This document shows positions 1 to 5,050 of a stretch of 5,050 bases of DNA, piece after piece; the stretch's first letter is position 1, and every line of letters begins with the position of its first letter. Position numbers and translations under genes: made by a program. The notes below the pieces were generated by a model that ran no database searches, had not been told where the DNA came from, and saw only the letters and a list, made by a program, of their open reading frames with translations. The DNA comes from Roseiflexaceae bacterium UBA965 (GTDB lineage Bacteria > Chloroflexota > Chloroflexia > Chloroflexales > Roseiflexaceae). The stretch is taken from contig DBCF01000222.1 in the NCBI GenBank assembly GCA_002292925.1, positions 1 to 5,050 of the forward strand. Reading direction: 5' to 3'.

Positions 1-8
1 GACTGCAT
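1..8 (-). CDS. Possible start of a divergent gene (only the first codons in window)
   Basis: On the minus strand an ATG at bases 8-6 is preceded by AAGGAA (complement of 14-19), a good Shine-Dalgarno match with 5 bases between them. Only ATG, CAG and two further bases lie inside the window, so nothing can be said about the product. The same minus frame is open further upstream and has two other ATGs, at 53-51 and 74-72, but neither has a well-spaced ribosome binding site, so position 8 is the preferred start. The alternative is that no divergent gene exists and the bases belong to the end of a plus-strand gene. Confidence 0.25.
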
Positions 9-94
9 AACGCTTCCTTTCAAAACGGGGAGGATCGCTGAAACTTTTCCCATCGCACTAGACGCACAAATCATTCCTGTTGTTTCATGATAGG

Positions 95-104
95 ATTGTA
101 TAAT
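95..104. promoter_or_regulatory. TATAAT box, possibly a bidirectional -10 element
   Basis: Bases 99-104 read TATAAT, a perfect sigma70-type -10 on the plus strand. Bases 95-100 read TACAAT on the minus strand (5 of 6 matches), so the ten bases ATTGTATAAT are nearly symmetrical and could serve transcription in both directions. No good -35 hexamer is found at 16-18 bases on either strand; a TTGTTT at 80-85 is only 13 bases away. A plus-strand start would fall near base 111, just ahead of the mini-ORF at 125. The box is clear, but activity is unproven. Confidence 0.4.
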
Positions 105-124
105 GTGCAAAGTGAGGTGATGGT

Positions 125-160
125 ATGAAGTACGTGTCTGACGTTTGGCCATCAGTGTAA
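125..160 (+). CDS. 11-codon mini-ORF, possible leader peptide
   Basis: ATG at 125 opens an 11-residue frame, MKYVSDVWPSV, ending in TAA at 158-160. It is preceded by GAGGTGA (114-120), a strong Shine-Dalgarno match with 4 bases before the ATG. This is a better initiation site than the one in front of maf. The frame is the same as maf, whose ATG lies 24 bases past the stop, so a stop codon separates them. It could be a translated leader that feeds ribosomes to maf, or chance. There is no run of one amino acid that would suggest attenuation, and no flanking hairpin was seen. Confidence 0.3.
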   Translation: MKYVSDVWPSV

Positions 161-166
161 TACGAT
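138..166 (+). promoter_or_regulatory. Candidate sigma70-type promoter for maf
   Basis: CTGACG at 138-143 (4 of 6 matches to TTGACA) is followed after 17 bases by TACGAT at 161-166 (4 of 6 matches to TATAAT). A second reading, TTGGCC at 145-150 with TAGCAT at 168-173, also has 17-base spacing but weaker hexamers. Either would start transcription only a few to about twelve bases before the maf ATG, giving a very short or leaderless message. This fits the lack of a Shine-Dalgarno site there. Weak consensus in AT-rich DNA makes chance matches likely. Confidence 0.3.
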
Positions 167-184
167 AGTAGCATATTTGTTGAT

Positions 185-877
185 ATGAGTAAACAATTCG
201 AAATAATCCTGGCATCAGGGTCGCCACGGCGCTTTGAATTACTGACGGCGCTTGCGGTGCCATTTCGGGTGGTGGTCAGTGATGCCGAAGAGGGCTTTCA
301 CCTGCCACCAGCACCGTTTTTGACACGTATGCCTAATGTAGCGGTGGACATCCATGATCACCCTACGGTGCGGGCATGGCGCAAAGGCGAAACCTGTGCC
401 CGGCTCCACCCTGACGCCGTGGTGATTGCCGCTGACACAATTGTGGTATTGGATGGCGTGGTACTCAACAAACCCCGTGATGAAGCCGATGCCACTGCCA
501 TGCTGACCCGTTTGTCGGGGCGTGCGCATGAAGTGTATACGGGTATGGCCGTATTTGCCCCGCAGCGTGAACCGTTGTTGCATGTGCAATGCAGTCAAGT
601 GCAGATGTTGCCGTTGACGGCAACGATGATTGCCACTTACATTGCTAGCGGCGAACCAATGGACAAAGCCGGTGCCTATGGCATCCAAGGGCTGGCAGGT
701 CGGTTGGTGACAACGGTGACCGGAAGCATCACCAACGTGGTGGGTTTGCCGTTATCGTTGCTGGTGCAGGCTTTGGCTGAGGTGGGTGTGACTTGTGGGC
801 GGACACCGCCGCAGGCTTATACGGCATGGCGCCAGGCATTGCCCGCTGATTTGTTGCCTGAGGCGAGTGAACTATGA
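185..877 (+). CDS. maf: Maf-family nucleoside triphosphate pyrophosphatase
   Basis: Maf proteins are cytoplasmic pyrophosphatases that hydrolyse non-canonical or methylated nucleoside triphosphates to monophosphates, and some are linked to septum arrest. The family signatures appear in order: ASGSPRR at residues 10-16 (phosphate binding), AADTIVV at 82-88 with the catalytic Asp84, NKPRDE at 95-100, LSGRAHEVYTG at 110-120, DKAGAYGIQG at 160-169 and NVVGLPL at 184-190. The start is fixed because the ASGSPRR motif must lie close to the N terminus. At 230 residues it is longer than the usual 190-200: there is an insert of roughly 15-20 residues around 36-60, containing DIHDHP, and a tail of about 30 residues after 200. 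The position where family members often have T-x-V reads S-Q-V (137-139). Whether it prefers dTTP/UTP or 7-methyl-GTP cannot be told by eye. It heads the operon and overlaps the next gene by ATGA. Confidence 0.95.
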   Translation: MSKQFEIILASGSPRRFELLTALAVPFRVVVSDAEEGFHLPPAPFLTRMPNVAVDIHDHPTVRAWRKGETCARLHPDAVVIAADTIVVLDGVVLNKPRDEADATAMLTRLSGRAHEVYTGMAVFAPQREPLLHVQCSQVQMLPLTATMIATYIASGEPMDKAGAYGIQGLAGRLVTTVTGSITNVVGLPLSLLVQALAEVGVTCGRTPPQAYTAWRQALPADLLPEASEL

Positions 878-1809
878 AAATTCCTGATAATGCCCGGGTG
901 TGTATTATTGCCAATCAACATGCGGGACAGGCCCAAGGGCTCGGTGCGGCCATGCCCCAAGCCATTGCCCTGTGGCAAGCCCACGGCTGGCAAGTAGACG
1001 AATGGGTGGTTACTCATCCTGGGCATGCCCAAGAGCTGGCTCGTGCGGCAGTAGCGCAACACTATGACCTCGTGATTGCCGCCGGGGGGGATGGGACGGT
1101 CAATGAAGTCGCCAATGGGTTGATTGGTAGCGATGTTGTGTTGGCGCCGTTGCCAGTGGGGACGGTCAATGTCTGGGCCCGTGAAGCGGGGTATTCGATG
1201 CACATCCTCACCGCCGTCCAACAAATCATGACCGGTGATGTCGGCCGCATGGATGTGGGACGGATTGGTGAACGGTTTTTTGTGCTGATGGCAGGGGTCG
1301 GGTTTGATGCCGATGTGGTTAAACACCTCTATTCGCATGACAAACGACGCTTTGGAGTACTTGCGTATATTGGGCGGATTATCACGGTGGTGTGGGGCTT
1401 TCGCGGGGTCGATGTACAACTACAATTCGATGACGAAATCATGGATGTCAGAGCCTTGATGATGGTAGTGGGGAATACGCCGTGGTATGCCAGTTTTATT
1501 CCGTTTACCCCCAAAGCAACTATTGATGATGGTCATCTCGATATTTGTTTGATTTCAGGGAGCACCATGGTACGTGGTCCGTGGCAATTTATCGGGTTAT
1601 ATCTCAAATTTTATTTTGGCTGGCATGATGATAGTATTATTTATCGACGTGTCCGCCAAGTGCATATTCGTGGTGGGGCGTTACCCGTGCAAATCGATGG
1701 TGATTTTATTGGGATGACTCCAAGTATCATCGAAGTAGTGCCGCGGGCTTTGCGGGTATTGGTGACGTCAACGGCTGCGACGCGCATGTTTGCACTCGCA
1801 GAAGAATAG
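874..1809 (+). CDS. YegS/DagK-type lipid kinase (diacylglycerol kinase catalytic domain)
   Basis: A 311-residue protein of the usual length for the soluble DagK/YegS/sphingosine-kinase family, which transfers phosphate from ATP to a lipid hydroxyl at the membrane face. The N-terminal nucleotide-binding lobe has ANQHAG at residues 13-18, the hallmark GGDGTVNEVANGL at 71-83 and LPVGTVNVWARE at 93-104. The C-terminal beta-rich lobe shows GVGFDADVV at 141-149, DDGHLDI at 218-224 and the acidic QIDGD at 273-277, the expected site of the catalytic acid. GTVNVWA replaces the more common GTaNdfA. No signal peptide or convincing membrane span is seen. The start overlaps the maf stop (ATGA), with GAGGCGAG at 860-867 as ribosome binding site. 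The substrate (diacylglycerol, a sphingoid base, undecaprenol or other) is not predictable. The adjacent glycosyltransferase favours a role in membrane lipid or glycolipid metabolism, by inference. Confidence 0.9.
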   Translation: MKIPDNARVCIIANQHAGQAQGLGAAMPQAIALWQAHGWQVDEWVVTHPGHAQELARAAVAQHYDLVIAAGGDGTVNEVANGLIGSDVVLAPLPVGTVNVWAREAGYSMHILTAVQQIMTGDVGRMDVGRIGERFFVLMAGVGFDADVVKHLYSHDKRRFGVLAYIGRIITVVWGFRGVDVQLQFDDEIMDVRALMMVVGNTPWYASFIPFTPKATIDDGHLDICLISGSTMVRGPWQFIGLYLKFYFGWHDDSIIYRRVRQVHIRGGALPVQIDGDFIGMTPSIIEVVPRALRVLVTSTAATRMFALAEE

Positions 1810-1813
1810 GGAG
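1809..1813 (+). promoter_or_regulatory. Ribosome binding site of the propeller lipoprotein gene
   Basis: GGGAG begins on the last base of the kinase stop codon and ends 5 bases before the ATG at 1819. It fixes this start, which also yields a sound lipoprotein signal peptide. Confidence 0.7.
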
Positions 1814-1818
1814 TAACC

Positions 1819-2838
1819 ATGAAGCGGATCTATTTTTTCTTGCGGGTGTGGTTCGTCGTTGTAGTGCTTACGGCGTGTAGCGGTACGACAACAGTGACCA
1901 ATAGCGATGGTACGGTGAGTACTACCAATCGGGCCCCCGCAGTGATTGCTACCCCTGATTTGCCAGGTCGATTGTTGATGTCTAAAGCGGGCGATTTGAT
2001 GATGTGGCAAGCGGGGAATTTGCAACAAATCACCAAGAGTGGTGATGCGTGGCAACCGGCGTTTTCGCGTGATGGCACGCGGATTGTCTTTGTGCGTCGC
2101 ACCGAAAGTGCCAGCGACATCATGTTGACTTCTGCTGCGGGCGGCGAAGCCATCCAATTGACCGACAACATGTCGCGCCATGCCTTGCATAGTTTTGAGC
2201 GGATGTATGATTCGACTTGGGCGTTCTATCCTTCTTTCTCGCCAGATGGTAGTCGAATCGTGTATGTGTCACAGTTTGGCCCGCCCGAAGGGTCGCCTGC
2301 GTCTGAGTACCGCCTCATCATGTACTTCATGGATGCACGAGCTGGTGCTAAGCGCATCGATGGTTACGCCGATGGTTCGGGGAATATTGGGCACTCGATT
2401 TTTGATGTCGATGGCAAAAATATTTACTTTGCCTTTAATCCGGCTGGCCAAAACGGCGCCCCCCGAATTATGCGCTATACCATTGAGAGTGGCCGCCTCA
2501 TGATTCCCACGGGGATGCCCGATCAATCATACGACCCTGCCTTGAGCCCTGATGGTCAAACGATTTATTTCGCGTTGCGGACTGCCACGGGTACCGATAT
2601 TTTTGGGTTGCCTGTCAACGGCGGCACCCCTACCCAATTAACCACGCTCAACACGGCCCGGGCGCCGGCGATTTCGCCGGATGGGTCATGGTTGGTCTAC
2701 TTAGCGGTACCTGCAGGTGCCCCCGGGTTTGAGTTGTACGCCCAAAAACTCAAAGATGGCGCACTCGATGGTGATGCGGTACAGATGACGCGTGATCAAT
2801 TATTTGATGCCGATTCGGGCATTTCGTGGGGGAATTAA
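1819..2838 (+). CDS. Lipoprotein with TolB-like (PD40) beta-propeller
   Basis: A 339-residue exported protein. The N terminus has the Lys2-Arg3 charge, a hydrophobic stretch at 4-18 and a lipobox LTAC at 17-20, so Cys20 would be lipidated after cleavage. A Thr/Ser/Asn-rich linker follows at about 21-45. The rest is built from PD40/WD40-like blades: AFSRDGTRIVFV (81-92), SFSPDGSRIVYVS (139-151), a degenerate DVDGKNIYFAF (196-206), ALSPDGQTIYFAL (241-253) and AISPDGSWLVYLA (284-296). Two blades are followed by loops ending in QLT (113-115 and 273-275), as in TolB repeats. Such propellers bind proteins or ligands; no catalytic motif is visible. It is not TolB proper: it is shorter and lacks the TolB N-terminal domain, and no tol/pal genes are nearby. 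It probably sits on the outer face of the membrane and may serve as a scaffold or sensor for the products of the neighbouring genes. Confidence 0.85.
   Translation: MKRIYFFLRVWFVVVVLTACSGTTTVTNSDGTVSTTNRAPAVIATPDLPGRLLMSKAGDLMMWQAGNLQQITKSGDAWQPAFSRDGTRIVFVRRTESASDIMLTSAAGGEAIQLTDNMSRHALHSFERMYDSTWAFYPSFSPDGSRIVYVSQFGPPEGSPASEYRLIMYFMDARAGAKRIDGYADGSGNIGHSIFDVDGKNIYFAFNPAGQNGAPRIMRYTIESGRLMIPTGMPDQSYDPALSPDGQTIYFALRTATGTDIFGLPVNGGTPTQLTTLNTARAPAISPDGSWLVYLAVPAGAPGFELYAQKLKDGALDGDAVQMTRDQLFDADSGISWGN
2828..2833 (+). promoter_or_regulatory. Ribosome binding site that sets the glycosyltransferase start
   Basis: GGGGGA lies 9 bases before the ATG at 2843. An in-frame ATG at 2792 would add 17 residues inside the preceding gene, but it has no comparable site and the extension does not fit the family. 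Confidence 0.6.
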
Positions 2839-2842
2839 CCCG

Positions 2843-4096
2843 ATGCACATTGTGCATATCGTGCAACTCTATCACCCTGTGGCCAGTGGTTCGGTACGCT
2901 ATTTTGTCGAAATCAGCAAGCGCCTCGTGGCTGACGGTCATCGCGTCACCGTGTTGACCACCACCGCCCATGATTTGGAATCGTTGTGGCAAGCCGACAA
3001 ACGCACCTTTGCCCCAGGCTATGAATCCCATGAAGGGTGCGACGTCTATCGCTTCCCTATCAAGCGTATCAGCGATATCCCGTTGGTGTACCCCGTATTG
3101 CGGCGCTTGTTGGTAGAGGCAGGGCGCTTGCGATTGCCATTAGCGTTATTGCGCTGGCTGGCAGCGTTAACCCCACAGGCGCCAGCATTAACGGCATGGG
3201 TAAAAGATCATGCGGCCGCCATTGATGTCATCCATATGACCAATGTGACCCTTGATGGGTTGTTGCATCCGGTGATGGCCATTGCCAAGTCCCACCAAAT
3301 TCCCGTAATCACGACCCCATTTGTGCATCTCGGCGAAACCCAAGACCCCAGCTTTGTGCGTTATTACAGCATGCCCCAACAACTTGATTTGCTTACCCAA
3401 AGTCGTGACGTGATTGCCATGACCGGCCGCGAAGCGCGTTTTTTGCAGGCGCGCGGGGTAACGGCACCCCGCTTCCATGTGGTTGGGGCCGGGGTGACCC
3501 CCGCCGAAGTAACCGGGGGTGACGGCGCTGCCTTTTGCACCCGCCATGCCATCACTGGACCCATCGTGTTGCAAGTGGGCGCCATGGCCCGTGACAAAGG
3601 GACGATTGCGACGGTGCAGGCGATGCAGCAATTGTGGGCGGCGGGCAGTGATGCCACGTTGGTATTGATTGGGGCGCCGCTGGCACATTTTCAACAGTTT
3701 TATGATCAATTACCGGCTACCACCACCGCCCACATCAAGGTACTAGCCTATGCCAGTGATGCTGAGCGGCGCGACGCCTATGCGGCAGCGCAGTTGTTGG
3801 TATTGCCATCACGCACTGATTCATTTGGGATTGTCTTTCTCGAGGCCTGGTGTAATCACTTGCCCGTAATTGGGGCCGATGCCGGTGGTATTCCTGATTT
3901 GGTGCACGATGGCCATGACGGGCTATTAGTGCCATTTGGTGATATTGATGGTCTCACACAGGCCATACAGCGTCTATTAACTGACCCTGATACCGCTGCT
4001 CAATTTGGGGCGGCTGGTTATGCCAAAGTGCATGCCCACTACACGTGGGAACATATTTATGCGGGGGTTGCCCCGCTATATCGCGTTGCCGAGTAA
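2843..4096 (+). CDS. GT-B fold glycosyltransferase, GT4-like
   Basis: A 417-residue cytoplasmic or membrane-associated retaining glycosyltransferase that would move a sugar from an NDP-sugar to an acceptor. The N-terminal Rossmann lobe begins at once with MHIVHIVQLYHP (1-12), then SGSVRY (15-20) at the place of the usual G-G loop, and a DGHRVTVLTT strand (about 31-40). The C-terminal donor-binding lobe has VGAMARDKG (245-253), with Arg250 and Lys252 expected to hold the donor diphosphate. It also has LPSRTDSFGIVFLE, in which Asp326 and Glu334 form a D-x7-E version of the family's E-x7-E, and GADAGGIPDLV (344-354). Starting at 2843 rather than at an in-frame ATG at 2792 puts the first beta strand at residue 1, as in relatives, and avoids overlap with the previous gene, whose stop is 4 bases upstream. 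Next to a lipid kinase, a lipid or polyprenyl-linked acceptor is plausible but not shown. The donor sugar is unknown. Confidence 0.9.
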   Translation: MHIVHIVQLYHPVASGSVRYFVEISKRLVADGHRVTVLTTTAHDLESLWQADKRTFAPGYESHEGCDVYRFPIKRISDIPLVYPVLRRLLVEAGRLRLPLALLRWLAALTPQAPALTAWVKDHAAAIDVIHMTNVTLDGLLHPVMAIAKSHQIPVITTPFVHLGETQDPSFVRYYSMPQQLDLLTQSRDVIAMTGREARFLQARGVTAPRFHVVGAGVTPAEVTGGDGAAFCTRHAITGPIVLQVGAMARDKGTIATVQAMQQLWAAGSDATLVLIGAPLAHFQQFYDQLPATTTAHIKVLAYASDAERRDAYAAAQLLVLPSRTDSFGIVFLEAWCNHLPVIGADAGGIPDLVHDGHDGLLVPFGDIDGLTQAIQRLLTDPDTAAQFGAAGYAKVHAHYTWEHIYAGVAPLYRVAE

Positions 4097-4100
4097 TCTC

Positions 4101-5050
4101 ATGCGGATTGACATCCACCACCATTTTTTGCCCAACCCACCCACCTACCCCGACGAACCGCTCCAAACATGGCTCCACCATAATTCGCGGGTGCAAGACT
4201 ATGCCGATGCGCCGGCGGTAGTGGCAGCCCTCGATGCGGCCGGGATTGATGTGGCGGTGTGGCAAGGCGAGTATTATCGCCAACACACTGCATGTGTGGC
4301 CCGCAATCGCATGGTCCAACAGGCGATGCGCTATGCGCCGACGCGGCTCCAGGCCTTTGTGGTGGTGCAACCCAATCATCCCGATGCCTGTGACGAAATC
4401 GCCCGGGGCGTGGCGGCGGGGATGTGTGGCGTGGGTGAACTCAACCCGTCGGCCCAGGGGTTTTCGTTGCGTGACGCGGGATTCCTGCGCTGTGCCGAAT
4501 ACTGTGCTCGCCACGCCATCCCCATGTTGATCCATGTCAACGAGCCGGTAGGGACTGCCTACCCAGGCAAAGTCGATATCTCGTTGGTCGATTGCTACGA
4601 AGTCGCCGCCCGCTTCCCTGAATTACGCTTGATTTTGGCGCATTGGGGCGGTGGGTTGTTTTTTTATGAAATGATGCCCAATGTGGCCCGCACCCTTGCC
4701 AATGTCTACTATGATACGGCGGCGGGGTCGTTGATATACCCTGATACCGCCAAAATCGTGCAGGTGGCGCTGACAGTGGCACCCCAAAAAATCATGTTTG
4801 GCAGTGATTTTCCATTGAAACTGCCCCCCACCCAACCCGCCACGGTGGCATGGTATGCCAATCAAATCCAGACACATTTGCCGGCTGCGTGGCACGATGC
4901 CTGGTTTGGGGCGACGGCCCAGCGGGTGGTGTTTGCTACTCAGCAAATCAGTGACCGCGCTGATGCGCCACCGTTGCTGATTCGGGGTGCGACCAGTGTG
5001 GTTGCGCTCGTCGAACAACTCCCGGCGGCGGATGCGATATTGCAACGCTG
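4101..5050 (+). CDS. Metal-dependent amidohydrolase (Amidohydro_2 type), 3' end outside window
   Basis: The frame is open from ATG 4101 to the right edge, giving 316 visible residues without a stop; it is partial at the C terminus. It looks like a TIM-barrel hydrolase of the ACMSD-related Amidohydro_2 group, which uses one or two metal ions to hydrolyse or decarboxylate small molecules. Visible metal and active-site candidates are H6-x-H8 in DIHHHF, Glu113 in GVGELNP, His145 in LIHVNEP, His181 in LAHWGGG and Asp236 in FGSDFP. The barrel seems to end near residue 275. After a short linker, residues 290-316 resemble the start of a DUF1858 domain (see findings). The gene begins 4 bases after the glycosyltransferase stop; its Shine-Dalgarno is weak (GAG at 4091-4093), so translational coupling is likely. 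There is no signal peptide, so it should be cytoplasmic. The substrate cannot be inferred; deacetylation or hydrolysis of a sugar- or lipid-linked compound would fit the neighbours but is a guess. Confidence 0.85.
   Translation, partial: MRIDIHHHFLPNPPTYPDEPLQTWLHHNSRVQDYADAPAVVAALDAAGIDVAVWQGEYYRQHTACVARNRMVQQAMRYAPTRLQAFVVVQPNHPDACDEIARGVAAGMCGVGELNPSAQGFSLRDAGFLRCAEYCARHAIPMLIHVNEPVGTAYPGKVDISLVDCYEVAARFPELRLILAHWGGGLFFYEMMPNVARTLANVYYDTAAGSLIYPDTAKIVQVALTVAPQKIMFGSDFPLKLPPTQPATVAWYANQIQTHLPAAWHDAWFGATAQRVVFATQQISDRADAPPLLIRGATSVVALVEQLPAADAILQR

Larger units (their letters stand above)
1..184. other. Intergenic control region upstream of the operon
   Basis: This stretch is visibly richer in A+T than the genes to its right and carries no long coding frame that I can recognise. 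It holds a TATAAT box, a second promoter candidate close to maf, an 11-codon mini-ORF and a possible divergent gene start at the left edge, each listed separately. One plus-strand frame is open from base 1 to a TGA at 88-90 (29 codons). It could be the tail of an upstream gene, but its translation matches nothing I recognise. No strong hairpin followed by a T-run was seen, so there is no supported terminator. Confidence 0.6.

Noticed and set aside
39..87. Inverted pair TGAAAC / GTTTCA
   Set aside because: Only six bases with a loop of 37 bases; too weak for a terminator or a convincing operator.
817..1419. 200-residue open frame on the minus strand across the maf/kinase junction
   Set aside because: It lies opposite clear Maf and lipid kinase coding sequence, spans their junction, is rich in His/Pro/Arg as expected for a shadow frame, and shows no family motif.
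2180..2503. 107-residue plus-strand frame inside the propeller gene
   Set aside because: It is out of frame with five well-formed PD40 blades and has no domain signature.
2792..2842. Upstream in-frame ATG that would extend the glycosyltransferase by 17 residues
   Set aside because: The extension lies inside the end of the previous gene, has no good ribosome site, and the first beta strand of the fold begins at the ATG at 2843.
3188..3709. 173-residue open frame on the minus strand inside the glycosyltransferase gene
   Set aside because: The plus strand here codes for an intact GT-B protein; the minus frame has low-complexity shadow composition and no ribosome site that I can support.
3954..4535. 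193-residue open frame on the minus strand across the glycosyltransferase/amidohydrolase junction
   Set aside because: It crosses a tight gene boundary, and its His/Arg/Gly-rich composition mirrors the codons on the plus strand. No recognisable domain.
4659..4665. Run of seven T bases in the amidohydrolase gene
   Set aside because: It encodes Phe-Phe inside a continuous frame with conserved motifs on both sides, has no preceding hairpin, and is not a terminator.

Overview
The window reads as one plus-strand block of five closely packed protein genes preceded by an AT-richer 184-base intergenic region. In order: a Maf-family nucleotide pyrophosphatase (185-877), a YegS/DagK-type lipid kinase (874-1809), a lipoprotein with a TolB/PD40-type beta-propeller (1819-2838), a GT4-like GT-B glycosyltransferase (2843-4096) and a metal-dependent amidohydrolase of the Amidohydro_2 type that runs off the right edge (4101-5050). 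The junctions are a 4-base ATGA overlap, then gaps of 9, 4 and 4 bases, with no room for terminators or internal promoters. This supports a single operon.

The sequence is bacterial, moderately G+C-rich and rich in TTG leucine and CAA glutamine codons. The gene types, the Maf variant with a long insert, and the amidohydrolase style suggest Chloroflexota (filamentous green non-sulfur relatives). That is an impression from protein style, not a proven assignment; no rRNA or other marker is present.

The left region (1-184) holds the only visible control signals. A perfect TATAAT lies at 99-104, and a better-spaced promoter candidate sits just before maf (138-166). An 11-codon mini-ORF with a good ribosome binding site lies at 125-160. 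A Shine-Dalgarno-like site with an ATG on the minus strand at the extreme left edge may be the start of a divergent gene.

Functionally, the lipid kinase and glycosyltransferase could act together on membrane lipids or glycolipids, with the lipoprotein on the outer face of the membrane. Maf would be a housekeeping or nucleotide-sanitising gene at the head of the operon, and the amidohydrolase has no predictable substrate. This joint role is inference from gene order only. I see no mobile element, CRISPR array, tRNA, rRNA or clear terminator. I did not find convincing evidence for a wholly new system; the most interesting points are the architecture of the upstream region and a possible DUF1858-like tail on the amidohydrolase.
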